64,000 nt of DNA from Chromera velia (Eukaryota; Sar; Chromeraceae). The position numbers and the translations under genes are program-made. Shown piece by piece: positions 13,467 to 25,577 of the stretch. Location: assembly GCA_018398765.1 (NCBI GenBank), contig JAHBMJ010005467.1, forward strand, positions 1 through 64,000, in the 5' to 3' direction. Within the stretch, counting starts at the first letter, position 1. Every line of letters starts with the position of its first letter. The notes below the pieces were generated by a model. It was not told the DNA's origin, did no database searches, and worked only from the letters and a program-made list of their open reading frames with translations.

Positions 13467-14884
13467 AGAAAAAAACAGAAGAAGAAAATAACGAGCGATG
13501 CACGACGCCTGCAACCCGACTCCCCGTCCCGACAAGAGGAAAGCAGCTGAACCAGTCATTGAATGGACATGGAAACGACTGGCAGCGAACCGAAAAAGTA
13601 TCCTTTTGCTCTAAAGAACAAGGCCTTACACAGGATCTTTCATTACACAGGTTCCTCCTTTGCATGTCGGCAGGCAATCCACACACTCCTTTGCATGATG
13701 GCAGGCAATCCACACACTCCTTTGCATTTTAGCAGATAATCCACACACGACCCCAAGAGAAGGGAAGGGAAGGGAGCGGAGGTCAGGAGAAAGGAACTTA
13801 ATTTTGGTCAGAATCGGAGAGCGCGTAAGGCAGAAAGGGAACAAAGAGGAAAATGCCAGATTTTAGGGTTGTCTGACTCTTAGTCATTTCCCCTGCCCAC
13901 CCATCCCCTCGGGCCCTCACGAAACAACTCACGTCCGCATTCGGATGCCACCTCACGGTGATTACCCTCGCGTCCTTTCCTCCCGCCCCGTGCCCCCGCA
14001 CAGACCACACAGGTTCCTCCCCGAAAAGGTTCAACGGAAAGATCTGCAACGAACAATTTACAAGGCAGGCAGGCAGGCAGGCAGGCGAGAAAGAGGGAAA
14101 ACATCTATCAATAACAGCCCCACAATGCAAAGACACGAAGGAATCAATCGAAGGAAACGCAATCGGAAACCCCCTTGAACTTGAATTAATTGCATGATCA
14201 GACTGTATCACCATCGTGCATCCACCGTCTTGTCCCTTTCCTTCGTCTGTCGAAGGGGTTCAGCAAGAAGACCTGCAGTGAGATGCTCCCCCTTGCGACA
14301 GAACGCAAATCAGCGACAGAACGTGACACCAAAACAGCTTCGAAAGGGGATTGGACGAATGAGATGACACAAGAGCCGGGGGAGGACCCAATCATTCACC
14401 CCCCTCCCTTCCCACCTTGTCTTGCCTTCCAGGGTCTGCAATTGCGTCTGCAGCAGGCAGGGAGACAGGAAGAAGCAGGGAGGAGGGGTCGGGTTTGCTT
14501 TTTCGTATTTTGCTTGAGACGGAAAGAGGGAGAAGCATGCCAAGAATAGAGGATAGACGGGAGAAAGAGCGCTCTCTTGTTCGCAGGAAGTGGTTCTTTC
14601 GAAGATCCGTCATTTGTTCTCGTTCTAATCTGTGTACATGGACTTCTCTCACTCGCATTTTGCCAGCTCTGAATCACGAATAGTAGCGCATCAAACAGAC
14701 ATTCGAGAAGTGAGAGAAAGAGAGAAAGAGAAAGAAAGAGCGAACACAAACTCGAAGAGAGGGAAAGATTAGAAGATGGATCTGTCGCTACATACCGCCG
14801 CGTCGCTCGCACTCATTCGCCCAGACGAGTATGTATCCGTCGTCTGTACCTGCACGCGCGCACGGACGCACGGACGCACGGACG

Positions 14885-14950
<66 letters not shown>

Positions 14951-15870
14951 AAGACAGAGAGACAGAGGCAGAGGGAAACATATAGTGAGGGCCCGTATAT
15001 AACTTTGTCTTCTGCCAGACTTCTACGCTGTTCTCGTCACCTTCACAAAGGAGTCAGACGCCTGCCAATTCCAGAGTAACCGTGCACGGACACAGAAGTA
15101 GACAGACAGATGAGAGACCCTTGCCATGCCACGCTGAATGCCAAGCGCCACCGGCAGCCGAGAGAAACGCGAAGCTTTTCGTCTATTTTGTCTGTGTGTG
15201 TGTGTGTGTCTGTCTGTCTGACCCGACGCCGTACCATCCGCCTGACTCTTACTAATAGAGAGTTGCGTGTTTTCTGCTGCTTTCTGTCTGTCTGTCTGTC
15301 TGCTTTCCCTCTAGACGCACACAAACACACACGAAGAGACAACAAAAGAATGAAGAGCAGGAGCGAGCACATACCTGCCGCAAGGAATTCGCCTGTCGGG
15401 TTGAATGCAAGGGTCCATATTGCACCGTTTCCAGGGTCCAGCTCCTGAAGAATCAAAAAAGAAGCGAAAAAAAAAAACAATGAGGAGGAGGAAAAAAAAA
15501 CAAGTCAACTGACTGAGAAGACACTGCACTTCATGTACACATCCTGCCGTCAAGTCCCCTGCCAAAGCTTCCGACACGAGCCGACAAAAGACGGGGCGCA
15601 AATGAGCTTAGGCCACCGGACACAGGAAAGCAGGAAAGAGCCGCACTGCGCCTTTCTCTCCGCTCACCTGCGCCTGCCAGACGGAACTCCACTCTTTGAA
15701 TCGCTTCACATTGGCCTGCAAAACACAGTCCCCATCACACCATGATCTCATCTTATTCACACTGTGGGGGGAATTTCTTTTGGAAGAGATAAGGCGGTGG
15801 ATGGATGAGAGGAAGAAAGCTCCGGAAGCAGAAATGAGCGTGTGGATGGAGGATGGAAGGGAGAGAGGGA

Positions 15871-15912
<42 letters not shown>

Positions 15913-18900
15913 AAGAAAGAAAGAAAAAAAGAAAGGACGACAGCATCAGCGAGCAGCAGCAAGGTGCCAACAAAGAGACGGGGAAAGGAGAACAGAGAGA
16001 GAAGAAAAAGCGTCGTTGAAAGAAGGGATGGACCTATGCGCATGACGGCACCAAACTACTAACCCACCCACCCACCCACCAACCCGGGACACGCAATAGA
16101 GAGGGTGGACCCCCCCCTTTCCTGTGGTCCATCTTCTTCCCCCCCCTGCCCCCCCCTGCCCGCCTCTTCTCGGAGACGAAGAAGAAGTTTGAGATGCCTG
16201 ACTGCCAAAGTTTCCACCACTTCCTGCATGCACGTCTCCATGTGTGCGTGTGTGGAGACAAAAGAACCGACAGATTTCGTCACAAGCAAATGTACAGCTC
16301 GGGAAAGAAAGCGAGTCAGGAGAGAAGGCTAGCAATGACAGAAATCAAGTTGGATGAGAGAACACACAAGCACAGTATCAGTCTATCTTGGTATCCAAGA
16401 GAGCGAAGGGAGACAGGGAGTAAACTTAGGTAAAAGGAAACATACCGATAGCAGAGCCCCGTCTGGACCCCGGCACAGCCTCTTCTTGACCTGCCTGGGC
16501 CCCCGGGCCCCCCCTGTGAAAGACGCGATTGAAGACGTTCCCAACCCGTTCCCCGAAACGCTGTGAGCAGACAGACAGGAGGAGTGAGGGAGGGCAGGAA
16601 AGGAAAAATGTTGAGTCTCTTTCTCCAGCCTCCCAGAGCACCCCACAAATCACCACAGAGACAGATGCAGATCACCATGGTCAGAAAGGATAAGGCGGAT
16701 TCTTCCCAACGCCCCCCTCTCTGGCTCTTCTATCTAGGAAGCACCCCTTCCTCCCTCCCTCTGTCCCTCCCTCAGTTGATCTCACTTTCTCTCTGCACCT
16801 GAACGGATTCATTCTCCCCCCTCCACTCACTCGAGACTCCACATGCCGCCAAGACGAAGGCGTCGATGCCGTATTGAGACAGAAACACGCACATCTATTC
16901 TTCTTTTGGTCCTCCGTCTGCCGAAGGGGCACGGAAAACTTCTTCTTCGACAGTGAGAACAATGATTGGTGATAGACGTGGGAGTTCCATTCCTTCGTTC
17001 TTGGGTCGATCGAATGTTCTTTAGATAAGAGATCCCCAGTTGCAAAAGAGACGCACCAAAAGACAAAAGGAGTGGCAGAATCATGAGAAACACAGAAAAA
17101 AGACAAGGAGAGCGAGGATGCGAGAGAGGGCTGACCTGACCACCGGGTCCCGCTTCCGCACTCTCGGTCGCTCCCTCAGGAGCGCCCGCAAAAGGTATAT
17201 CTCCATCTGCAAGAAGCGAGAGAAAAGAAAACGGACATACATACATACATACATACACATACACACACCCATACGCACGCACACACACCATGAGGGAAGG
17301 AGTTTGGAAAAGGACCCACCTGTTCTCCGCCCACTGCGGCACGATGAGAGGAAAAGAGACTGCGAATTCATGAAAGACAGGACCGACCAAAACAAGAGCT
17401 AGCAATGGAAACAGGTGTGCGCCTCGTTTTGCCATTCGTTCTGCAGACACCCTATCCGCTGATTTCCACCTCCGAGCGAAGAAAAAAGAAAGGCAGCAAC
17501 AACAAGAACAAGTAAAAAAAAAAAAAAAACTGACCACGAGGACCCAGCATATCAAAGACGGAGTTGCGCCTGCACAGTCACCGGACAAAGAGAGGGTCAT
17601 TCACTCACTGAGTCCGCCAGTGAGCAAAAAAGACAGAGAAAAAGGTAAATCGTGCACTTTGTCTCCTTTCCCACAGACCGACAGACAGACGGAGACAGAC
17701 AGAGACAGAGAGACGAATCGAATATCCAGCACGTGGACAGGAATAATGGACAATGGGGCACGTGCACAGGACCATACGTGTACAGAGAGACAGTACCCCT
17801 CCAAATTGCAGCACTGGCCAGTACTGACTCACTGACTCACTCATCTAGCTGGTCCGTCGACAGTCTTCTTCTCTCCCCCGTGTCCAGATCTCTCACGATG
17901 ACTTCGTGTTCATTCATTCCCCTCGCATGCACCCCGTCTCCCATTCCCATTAAGCTCTTCCCGTCGCACTCAGAGGAACCCTCACTCGACCCTCTCGCCC
18001 CGCCGTCTTCCCCCCCCTCTCCCACACCCTTCGCACCTTCCCGCGCTTCTGCAAGACAAAAACAAGGTGCGAAACATTGCAAGGCTGCGTGAACGAGACA
18101 CTCTGGGTATCTCTCTCTTCGGGGCAAAAATAGAGAAAAATCAAACAAGTGCACTGTCTCACTCATGAAGTTTCGGCCAGCGACAGCCGCTAAGCAAATT
18201 TCTCCTGACCTAAGAGACAAAGCCAATCAAGAGCTCCTACCTGAAACGATACAGGACGAATATCCCCCACCCACCCATGAGACAGTGAAGGGTACGAAGA
18301 GGGGAAGGCACATAAATAAAGAGACAAACTCGAGAAGAGTTCAAGCAGGGGACACTCAGCCATAGCACAGGCACTAACCGACTGCCCCGCTTCAACCCTT
18401 CCAGACATTCATGTTTACTCACCAGCCGCACTTTTTCCATTTCGAGAGGGACTGCTCCCCCCCTCCTCTTGCCGATGTCTCTCCGACAGTTGCATGAGGT
18501 TTGTCTGCACAAATCGAAGAACAAAAAGGAGCGAAGGCAAAGAAATGGTACGCACAAAGGACCTCATCCTCTTACTCTTGATCGCTTCAGTACACACTCC
18601 GGCAGTTCCACCGTTTATTTCCTTAAAGTGATCACTCACTCACTCACCATTCGGCAGCAGAAACAGCCAGGCAGGCATGACAAGCTCATCACAGAGCTCA
18701 CTCGCCGGGACCCGTCCTTCCTCAGCTGCCAGGGCTTCTTTCTCAAGAAGAAACCCAAAGAGGAGATCATACTTGAAATTAATTCCAAAGATTTCATTAG
18801 GACCCGGAGTCCTTCGGTCCCTCACCCAGGAGAGAGGCACCTTCAAAAGCCAAAGCCCCCCCCCCCAAATCAAATCGTTTCCTGGACAGAAACCCAAACG

Positions 18901-20172
18901 ACAGACACAGCATTGAAGGCACGGGCAGACCAAGACAGACAGACACTGACCGACTGACCGGAAGTGAGTGTCTCCCGACTGCGGGCCCGCTTGCCGCCTC
19001 TGGGGGGGGATTGACGGAGATTGGCACGGGCGGGATGGCGGCCTCCGTCCGTGTTCGAAGCGGGTGGGCCCTCTCTCCTGTTGTCCTTTCACTTCCGCCC
19101 GTAGCTGCATCCATCATCATGAAGTCAGTCCGTCGATCGGCATCTCTCGGTGTGCACACAGACAGAGCCATGCACCTCACCAACCGCGCACCCCTCATTT
19201 CTGTCCTGAGAAGAACAGTCGAAGAAACAGAATGGGAAGACATAAAGAGGATGGGCAGGGATGTGCTTGATGAGGAGAGAGAAGAGGGCCTTCCCTGATT
19301 TATTATATTTGCCTTTGGAAGGAATGCCCTCCCCCCCCCTTCATTCTGAGTGACTGACCCTCACGAATGTCCGATCGTCCACCTATGCGCATTCTCGACT
19401 GGGTAAATTTGTTCGCCTGCATATTTCCAACAAACAGGCAAACGTGGTAAAATTCTTCGTCGTGAAAGGGCTTTCAGGACGCTTCCTTTCCTGCTTACCG
19501 TCTTACCCTCTTTCTGACAGCGCAGAGAGAATATCAAGGAAGGATGGAGATTGAGGCAAAGGAGAGCCTAGAGGAGACGCACGCAACCGCTTTCCGGCTG
19601 GTTCTCTTCTGCTTCTGTTGCAGACAGTACGGCTGGCTGCATTCATCCTGGCGGTTTGTCGATCCTGACTGTCCGATTCTGCAAAGGGAACGACTCCCCC
19701 TCACCAGCCTGTGGGTGACCGACCGACCAGATCCGATTCTGCAACGTTCAATGCTTGAGTTGCACGTTCGTGAATTTCCGAAATGTCTATTGAGTCCCGC
19801 CATCTGCAGGCAAGAAGAAAGGCAAAGAAAAGGGACGACGGAATAAACACAGAATGCATCTTGAAGGTGAGCGAGTCTTTGAGTGGCCTTCGGTAGTATT
19901 AAAGCGATGCTCACAAACCTCAAAGTAGGAATTCCGCAGACTTCCGCTGGGTCCGTTGTGTGTTCCAGGCTCTCATCAGATGAGTGCACCTTCTCGAGCA
20001 TCCAACCGGGAAGCTGCTGCTGCTGCTGCTGCTGCTGCTGCCCAGACTGAGGCCGAGGGAGGGGGCCTGTGGAAGGCGTTGCCACTCCGACTGCCCTCCT
20101 GACTTCTTGAGACTCTTCCTGGTCGTCTGCATCTTCGCAGTCGAAGAACTCTTCCGCCTCCTGGTCGGTCAT
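6880..20172 (-). CDS. WDR44-like WD40 repeat protein, 33 exons
   Basis: Predicted scaffold of membrane traffic; animal WDR44 binds RAB11 on recycling membranes and ER VAP proteins. Phase-compatible exons give about 1,071 residues from Met at 20172. An acidic N-terminus with EEFFDCED and a polyQ run is followed by a DLDTGERRRLS segment (exon 17841-18048) and an FGERVGNVFNRV helix (16446-16560). A WD40 domain follows from about residue 522. Its exons include 15375-15444 (GAIWTLAFNPTGEFLAAG), 14796-14849 (TDDGYILVW), 13933-14043, 13206-13343 (LLSTGMDGHVCLW), 12819-12911 (DLFITGSWGGELEVWEY), 11815-11872, 11439-11510, 10999-11082 (STADSRIRMID), 10213-10292, 9234-9334 (NNEVVTAVAVAP) and 6880-6967 (GKLRVFINV, then stop). 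Order and motifs follow human WDR44, as remembered, repeat by repeat. Exon 16831-16999 and the joins at 10154 and below 7611 are least certain. The true start may lie upstream, because an acceptor-like CTACAG precedes 20224 in frame. Confidence 0.85.
7298..7307 (-). other. Possible 10-nt microexon of the WDR44-like gene
   Basis: A 10-nt block is bounded by a strong acceptor (CTCTTAG) and a donor (GTGCGT). Including it restores phase between the exon ending at 7518 and the last exon starting at 6967, adding residues around LYR before QPLHTVVVAASRTGK. Without it those two exons do not join in frame. It is supported only by splice signals and phase. Confidence 0.4.
12493..12818 (-). repeat. GTCA/GTCG satellite at a 5' splice site
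   Basis: About 325 bp of near-perfect tetranucleotide repeat, read GTCA or GTCG on the gene strand. It starts immediately at the 5' splice site of the WD40 exon 12819-12911. Its long serine/glutamine-rich open frames are translation artefacts of the repeat. Confidence 0.9.
12915..12962 (-). repeat. TG tract at the 3' splice site of exon 12819-12911
   Basis: On the gene strand a (TG)n tract runs to within a few bases of the acceptor CAG that opens the exon beginning DLFITGSW. It takes the place of a normal polypyrimidine tract. Confidence 0.85.
13371..13464 (-). repeat. TG tract upstream of exon 13206-13343
   Basis: About 90 bp of (TG)n on the gene strand lies about 25 bp upstream of the acceptor of the exon encoding LRQLLSTGMDGH. 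A short CT-rich stretch separates repeat and splice site. Confidence 0.85.
13656..13748. repeat. 31-bp minisatellite, three units
   Basis: Three tandem units of about 31 bp share TCCTTTGCAT, then GGCAGGCAATCCACACAC. The third unit is diverged. The array is intronic in the WDR44-like gene, between exons 13206-13343 and 13933-14043. Confidence 0.8.
14850..14946 (-). repeat. TG plus GTCC repeats at the 3' splice site of exon 14796-14849
   Basis: On the gene strand a CT run, then (TG)n, then GTCCGTGC repeats lead straight into the acceptor GTGCAG of the exon encoding TDDGYILVW. This is another intron end made almost wholly of simple repeat. Confidence 0.85.
17320..17333 (-). other. 14-nt microexon of the WDR44-like gene
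   Basis: A 14-nt exon is bounded by acceptor CGCAG and donor GTGGGT. It is phase-compatible on both sides with 17544-17569 and 17136-17206, giving the local reading SVFDMLVGGEQMEIYLL. Removing it would break the frame. Confidence 0.6.
20131..20151 (-). other. FFAT-like motif EFFDCED in the WDR44-like protein
   Basis: The codons spell EFFDCED inside an acidic context (DQEAEEFFDCEDADDQEES). The FFAT consensus for binding VAP proteins of the endoplasmic reticulum is EFFDAxE with acidic residues nearby. The match is good at positions 1-4, with Cys for Ala and Asp for Glu. Human WDR44 is reported to bind VAP through such a motif near its N-terminus. Confidence 0.6.
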
Positions 20173-20224
20173 GGAGTGGAGTTCTCGTGTCACGATAGAA
20201 AGCGTCTTCCGAACCGCAGGGACA

Positions 20225-21093
20225 CTGTAGGCTGCCACACACCGAGAAGGATGGAACAAATGAGACCGGATACAGCTTTGGGGGCGCTACGCAGGCACAG
20301 AAAGCTCACAGATCTTTAGTGAGATGAGTGCTCTCGCTGGCTTTCGAGTCGCCTTTCAGAAAGTCCACTCGATCGACAGGCAGACACATCAAGCAGTCCA
20401 TCCGCACACGCAGGAGACTTGACGACGTACGATCGACAGCATTGCGGTCTCCGTTCCTTCACGCGTAATGGCAGCGATCAACTTTGCATTGACTGAAGTC
20501 TAAAGGGACGTCAGACTGCGATGCCATCTTGCAGAAGACTGGCAACGGTGACTGACTGATTCTCGGAGACGGCTTAGATGCGGACGGGAAGACCACAACA
20601 GGACTTTTTTCGGCGGCGCGAAGAGAGGCAGAAAGCTATAGGTGCACGGATGGACCCCGGAGCCGATCTGTCCCGCGCCGCCAGGCGTACGCGCGAAGAT
20701 CAAGCTTAGTGATCCAAATAAACAATCTAACACCGCACATGAACCCAACAAACGACGAGACGAGACGAGACGAGACGAAATAAGACAAAAACAGGTCCCC
20801 ATATGTACCCATGCGCTTGGAAAATAGAAGAAAATTTGGAAAAATCGACTTGAAATTACTTGAAATTCAACAAATGTATTAAAATCCATTTAAAATCATA
20901 AAGTTTTAATTCTGTCTTTTCTTATCTCTCTTCACCTCTATCTCTCTCATAATCTTTTACCACTTATAAGTCTTTTATTGATAACCTATGATAACCAGTT
21001 TGTATCAATTGCAACCATTACGTAAAAATAGGAAGAAAAACAACTTTAATATGAAGTTTTGACACCATTAATTTAGATTCTGTAACTCGGAAG
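20225..21093. other. 5' flank of the WDR44-like gene
   Basis: This stretch should hold the promoter and any upstream coding or untranslated exon. A minus-strand stretch near 20410-20480 (reading TETAMLSIV before a GTACGT donor) is a candidate first exon, but its phase could not be matched. From about 20830 the sequence turns AT-rich and looks intergenic. No further motif is recognised. Confidence 0.35.
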
Positions 21094-21326
21094 ACCTCCC
21101 TGAACCTAACTACCACTTAAAAGTTTAAGCCGCATTTTTTGATAAGTTTGGAAGTCCGCACCATAGATGCGGATCATTTACGGTATCTTGAAAGCCAAAG
21201 CCATATATCTGGACGGTGTCTTGACCATCTGTGCCGCAGGCATGGACGGTCTCTTGAAAAATGATGCCGCAGATAGAGATCATCTTAATTATATTTTTTA
21301 AAGTGGCACTTAGATTCAGGGAGGTT
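21094..21326. mobile_element. MITE-like element with terminal inverted repeats
   Basis: The ends are imperfect inverted repeats of about 28 bp. The left end reads ACCTCCCTGAACCTAAC; the right end, reverse-complemented, reads ACCTCCCTGAATCTAAG. Both then continue through a CCACTT block. The element is flanked by a 9-bp direct repeat, ACTCGGAAG, at 21085-21093 and 21327-21335. A 233-bp non-coding body with inverted ends and a 9-bp target duplication suggests a non-autonomous, Mutator-type DNA transposon. The interior has repeated GATGCCGCAG-type words and no reading frame. Confidence 0.65.
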
Positions 21327-21458
21327 ACTCGGAAGGCATGTAACTCATATTAGGCTAACAAATCTAGACAAATGGCTCACTCACTAAAACTCATATCATC
21401 ATCTAAACATGATGATGATGATCTATGGGGTTAAAGCTGGTGAGCCGTTCATTCATTC

Positions 21459-21805
21459 TGTTATGAACTACCCTGGTTCATACCTAACCATACCTAACAT
21501 CTGGCTTTTGTATGCTTCTGTGCATCGCGGGTCAGCCTCGTACCTTGCAGTGAAACCAGTGCACCACCCCTGCAATGCCTGTCAGTCAGCCCCGGATGGT
21601 ATGCGTGCGGGTCTATCGCATTCATTGGTATGCAGCGACTAATCGATTGATGTGCATCCTCACACCTAAAAAATGTGATCGTTGTCTTTGTCTAATGATT
21701 GTGCTTGGTACTAAACTGACATTCCTCCTGACTGATGAAGTCCAACGTACATGAATCTGTCCGCTAAGCCCACTAGTCGATCATACACCAACATGGTTCT
21801 TATCA
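21459..21805 (+). repeat. Left LTR
   Basis: This 347-bp copy starts TGTTATGAAC and ends TTCTTATCA. It contains a 10-bp local duplication near its start (CATACCTAAC twice) that is absent from the right copy and explains the length difference. Confidence 0.85.
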
Positions 21806-21817
21806 TGGTAGCAGAGC
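21806..21817 (+). other. Primer-binding site of the LTR element
   Basis: TGGTAGCAGAGC directly abuts the left LTR. It matches the classical TGGTATCAGAGC site, complementary to the 3' end of initiator methionine tRNA, at 11 of 12 positions. Confidence 0.75.
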
Positions 21818-24372
21818 TGGTTATGTGGGCGTGACAGAAGGACTCCATAGGAGGTAACCTGATTGAGCAGTCAGAGTTGTATGCCCGATTTGCAGTACAG
21901 CTGAGCCACGTCCTGAAGGCCTGCTGTTTCTTATTGGTGTATCTTCTATTGCTTCACTCTCGGGCACTCTCTTTTTATCTCTTGGGCACTCGGCCATTTT
22001 AATTTAGTCCTCTCTTTTTTCCCGTCTCCTTTAAAATTTCCCTTAAGAAAATGACTTCCGTTCTTCCTTGCGTTCTGGTGTCTGTAGGAAATCTACAGCA
22101 GGCCTGTGCATTGGTTCTGCTCTTTCCGGTGACCGTGTGTGAGGGGACGTTCTTGGACCTCCTCCGTGCGGCCGAAGAATTTTTGAACATCTTATAGAAG
22201 ACTTCCTTTGTGGCCTGCTCCGGCGTCGAGACGAAGACAAAACCGAAAAAGACCCACCGGAGAAAACGGCGTTCCCGTGCCCCATCCTCTTCCACCATTG
22301 AAGACGTCTGTGTTACAGAAGCAGTTGAGGATATGAAGGGCGAGACTGCAGATGCAGATGGGGGTGATAAAGACGAGACTACCTTTCCCCCCTACCATAA
22401 CGTTGATCTTCTGTGTTTGACATCCGCCCCCCCACACAGACTCCAGTATCCAGCTCCTACCCAAGTTGGTGCAGAATCTCCTTCCACTGTCGTTGAGGTC
22501 AAGATGATGCCCTCTCTTCCTTTTTTAAACTTTCTTCTTCTGACGCTGCGTGTGAGCAGCCCCCAGCAACCGAAAACGGAGGTAGCCGTGGCTCTGCCCC
22601 TACCCCGTCTCTCAGCCCTGTACGTTCTCCTGTCTGGTGTGACAGCGTGGCAGGGCAGCCATCTCCTGTGCCCCGGGAGGCAACTGAGGTGAAAGAAGAG
22701 GTGTCTTCATGTATAATACTACTATGAAGAAGCATCCTGTCTTCCCCCCCTCCCAGCAAAGTACCCCTCTTCCCCTCTAAGGGGAATCGAAGGAAAAGAA
22801 AAAAAAAAGCGCGTCCTAGTGCGCTTCGTCATGCACGTAGTCAAACATGCGTGCCAGAAGAAATCCAGCCAGAGGCAAGCATCCCTGCCTCCTCTTCCAG
22901 CCCCGACGCAAGTCACCCAAATGCAGAGGCCCCATCCGATCCTTCGCCATGCGAAGACGTCCCTCGTTGTATCCGATCTGATGACCAGCCTGAAGCCATC
23001 TCCCCTGTTGCAGTTGATGAAGATGGAGAGGGACTTCACTGTTCCGCCATCTCTGCTGCATCCGCAACCGCTTATCAATCCAAATTGCAAGCTTCTCCCA
23101 GTCCTTCCAATCCAAATGACCAGGTGAACCTACCAGTGCTACTAGCATAGTCATTTGCAACCATGACTGAGAGTGCGTTTGTCTCCCCGTCTCTGACCGC
23201 TCAGGTGAGAGACGAGAGCCGTGCCCCCTTCCCAGCTACCCAACAGATTGTGCCTGAGCCTACCAGCAGCACAGCGTTGCCTCCCTCTTCTTCTGCGGCC
23301 ACGTGCATTCCAAAATGGCAGAAGAAAGCAGAAAAGCAACAAGCTCGCAAGGCGAAGAAGAAAGGGGGTGTAGACAAACTACACTGGTGGCAATTCCGAA
23401 GTAACCCCACCGGTTGTGCCACCTCTGCATCTCCGACAGAGGATGTCCCCAAGCAACATGAAGAAATAACAGAGACCCCGAATGCCCCTCTACCTCAACC
23501 TGGGGTCGCCCAATCCAAGAGTCAGACGACCAGTACTGGGGAACCTTTCAAGATTCCTGGCAGACGGCGTTGAGCCAAAGAGGGGGGAGGGGTATCAATC
23601 GAGAGGTGTTACGGTATCTCCGTCGATAAGTCAGAAGCGTGAAAACTTTTTGTCTTCTTTTGTTTATTTTATCGTTCTGTTGACAAGCCGATTTGCTAGC
23701 CGATTTGTTTTCGTTTTTCTTTTCGAGGATCTGATTCTACGGGTCTGCCTGCGTTCAGTACATTGAGTGCGACCTTTACTGTGTGGCAGTCTGTGTCTCC
23801 AGTGCCACCCACAGTGCAGACCTCTTTTCCAACAGTATATTCCTCCTCTGTTTTTCCTATATGCGATTTCCTCTTGTATCGGCACGCGTTTCATATGTAC
23901 CTACCTTGCTTTTTGTCTGGTGTTGTTATCATGTCTTCAGAGAAAGAGAAAGAGAACACCTGGTCCAAAGTTTAAGAGAAAAGAAAGTCAGAAAAACGTC
24001 TTACTCCTCATTTGTCCTCTGTATCTTCTTTAGAGCCTCGTCATTGTATGACTGTTTCCTTTTGCGTTTGTCCTCATCTTTTCCTCCTATCGCTAGCCAC
24101 TCCGTCTCTCCTTCTCATCCTTTGGTCTGATTGCACTACGAGAGACCTTCGCTGGTCCCCAGTCTGTTTGACTCAGGCGTTTTCCTCCATTTCCTTTCCC
24201 TTCGTTTCGGACGTTTCCTCTTCATCAGTCAACCTCTTTCATCTGAGACTCTCATATTTACAACGCAGCCGTCCATGATAAAAAAAAAAAAAAGGAAGAA
24301 AGAAAGAAAGAAAGAAAGAAAAAGAAAAGGGAAAAGAAAGAAAGAATTTCAAAGAAAAAGAAAAGGGATGTA

Positions 24373-24709
24373 TGTTATGAACCACCCTGGTTCATACCTA
24401 ACATCTGGCTTGTGTATGCTTCTGTGCATCGCGGGTCAGCCTCGTACCTTGCGGTGCAACCAGTGCGCCGCCCCTGCAATGCCTGTCAGTCGGCTCCGGA
24501 TGGCATGCGTGCGGGTCTATCGCATTTATTGGCATGCAGCGACTGATCGATTGATGTGCATCCTCACACTTAAAGAATGTGATCGTTGTCTTTGTCTAGT
24601 GATTGTGCTTGGTACTAGACTGACATTCCTCCTGATTGATGAAGTCCAACGTACATGAATCTGTCCGCTAAGCCCACTAGTCGATCATACACCAACATGG
24701 TTCTTATTA
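24373..24709 (+). repeat. Right LTR
   Basis: This 337-bp copy of the left LTR is preceded by an A/G-rich polypurine stretch with a GAAA microsatellite. It ends TTCTTATTA and is followed by the CATTC target duplication. Confidence 0.85.
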
Positions 24710-24714
24710 CATTC

Positions 24715-25533
24715 TCCTTGCTTGGCTTGCCATGTTTGAGATCAAATGGTACCGCTTAACACTTGGTGTCATAGGCCGTCTTGATGTACCTTGATCATGA
24801 TATTGCGAGCGCCTTCAAATGCCCTTCCTAGTGCCCTTCTCACTCTACGTGAATGGATGTGAACGAAACTTGCATGTCATGCCCCAGTTGGCCAGAGCCT
24901 AAGTGGTGGCTCACCGGCTTTAACCGCAACAATACAATATAATACATTTCCTGCATAAAAAATATTTTTTCTTCAAATTTCCCTTATGAAGTCACTATAT
25001 TTTCTCAAACCCTTTCCCATTAGTGTTTTAATGTGTTTTTGCCTGGGTTTTTAGGCGTGTGAAAAAGTGTAAATACGACTTCAGTGTCACTTCATTTCAA
25101 TAAATGTGTTTGAATCTCTATACCAATGCATGTGAGACTCTTACTGCGATGCTCGTTTCACTGGTCGTTCCAGCTTTAGCATCTTCCTTTTCTCGAAAGC
25201 GATACGGAACGAAAATGATTTGTGGAACGATGAGGAACAAGGGACTGTGCACTGGCAACTACACAATGTACACATACAGGTGAAATTCCCGCCTGCGAGC
25301 TCCATCCAATGACTCTTTCTTTTAGTCTCTGCCTCGCTCTCTTCAATAAAACTTCACAACCGAGGCTCCTGTCATCTCTTTTTACACTCCTTTCCTCATC
25401 CACTCTTTCACTGTCTCACTCACACACTTGCTAAGGTACTCAGGCATACTCTTTTACAATCGGCTCTTTCCTCCTTCGCCCTCAGTCAAAACTGACAAAG
25501 ACGCACGCACGCACGCACGCAGGCGCACGCATG

Positions 25534-25577
<44 letters not shown>

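Larger units (their letters stand above)
21459..24709 (+). mobile_element. Non-autonomous LTR retroelement, ends intact
   Basis: Two direct terminal repeats of 347 and 337 bp, both starting TGTTATGAAC, flank about 2.6 kb. A 5-bp target duplication, CATTC, lies at 21454-21458 and 24710-24714. A primer-binding site (TGGTAGCAGAGC, close to the initiator-Met-tRNA type) directly follows the left repeat. A purine tract precedes the right one. The interior has Ser/Pro-rich and Lys-rich open stretches but no recognisable protease, integrase or reverse transcriptase, so it probably moved with enzymes of another element. By eye the repeats differ at about 5% of sites, mostly transitions, implying moderate age. 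Confidence 0.85.
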
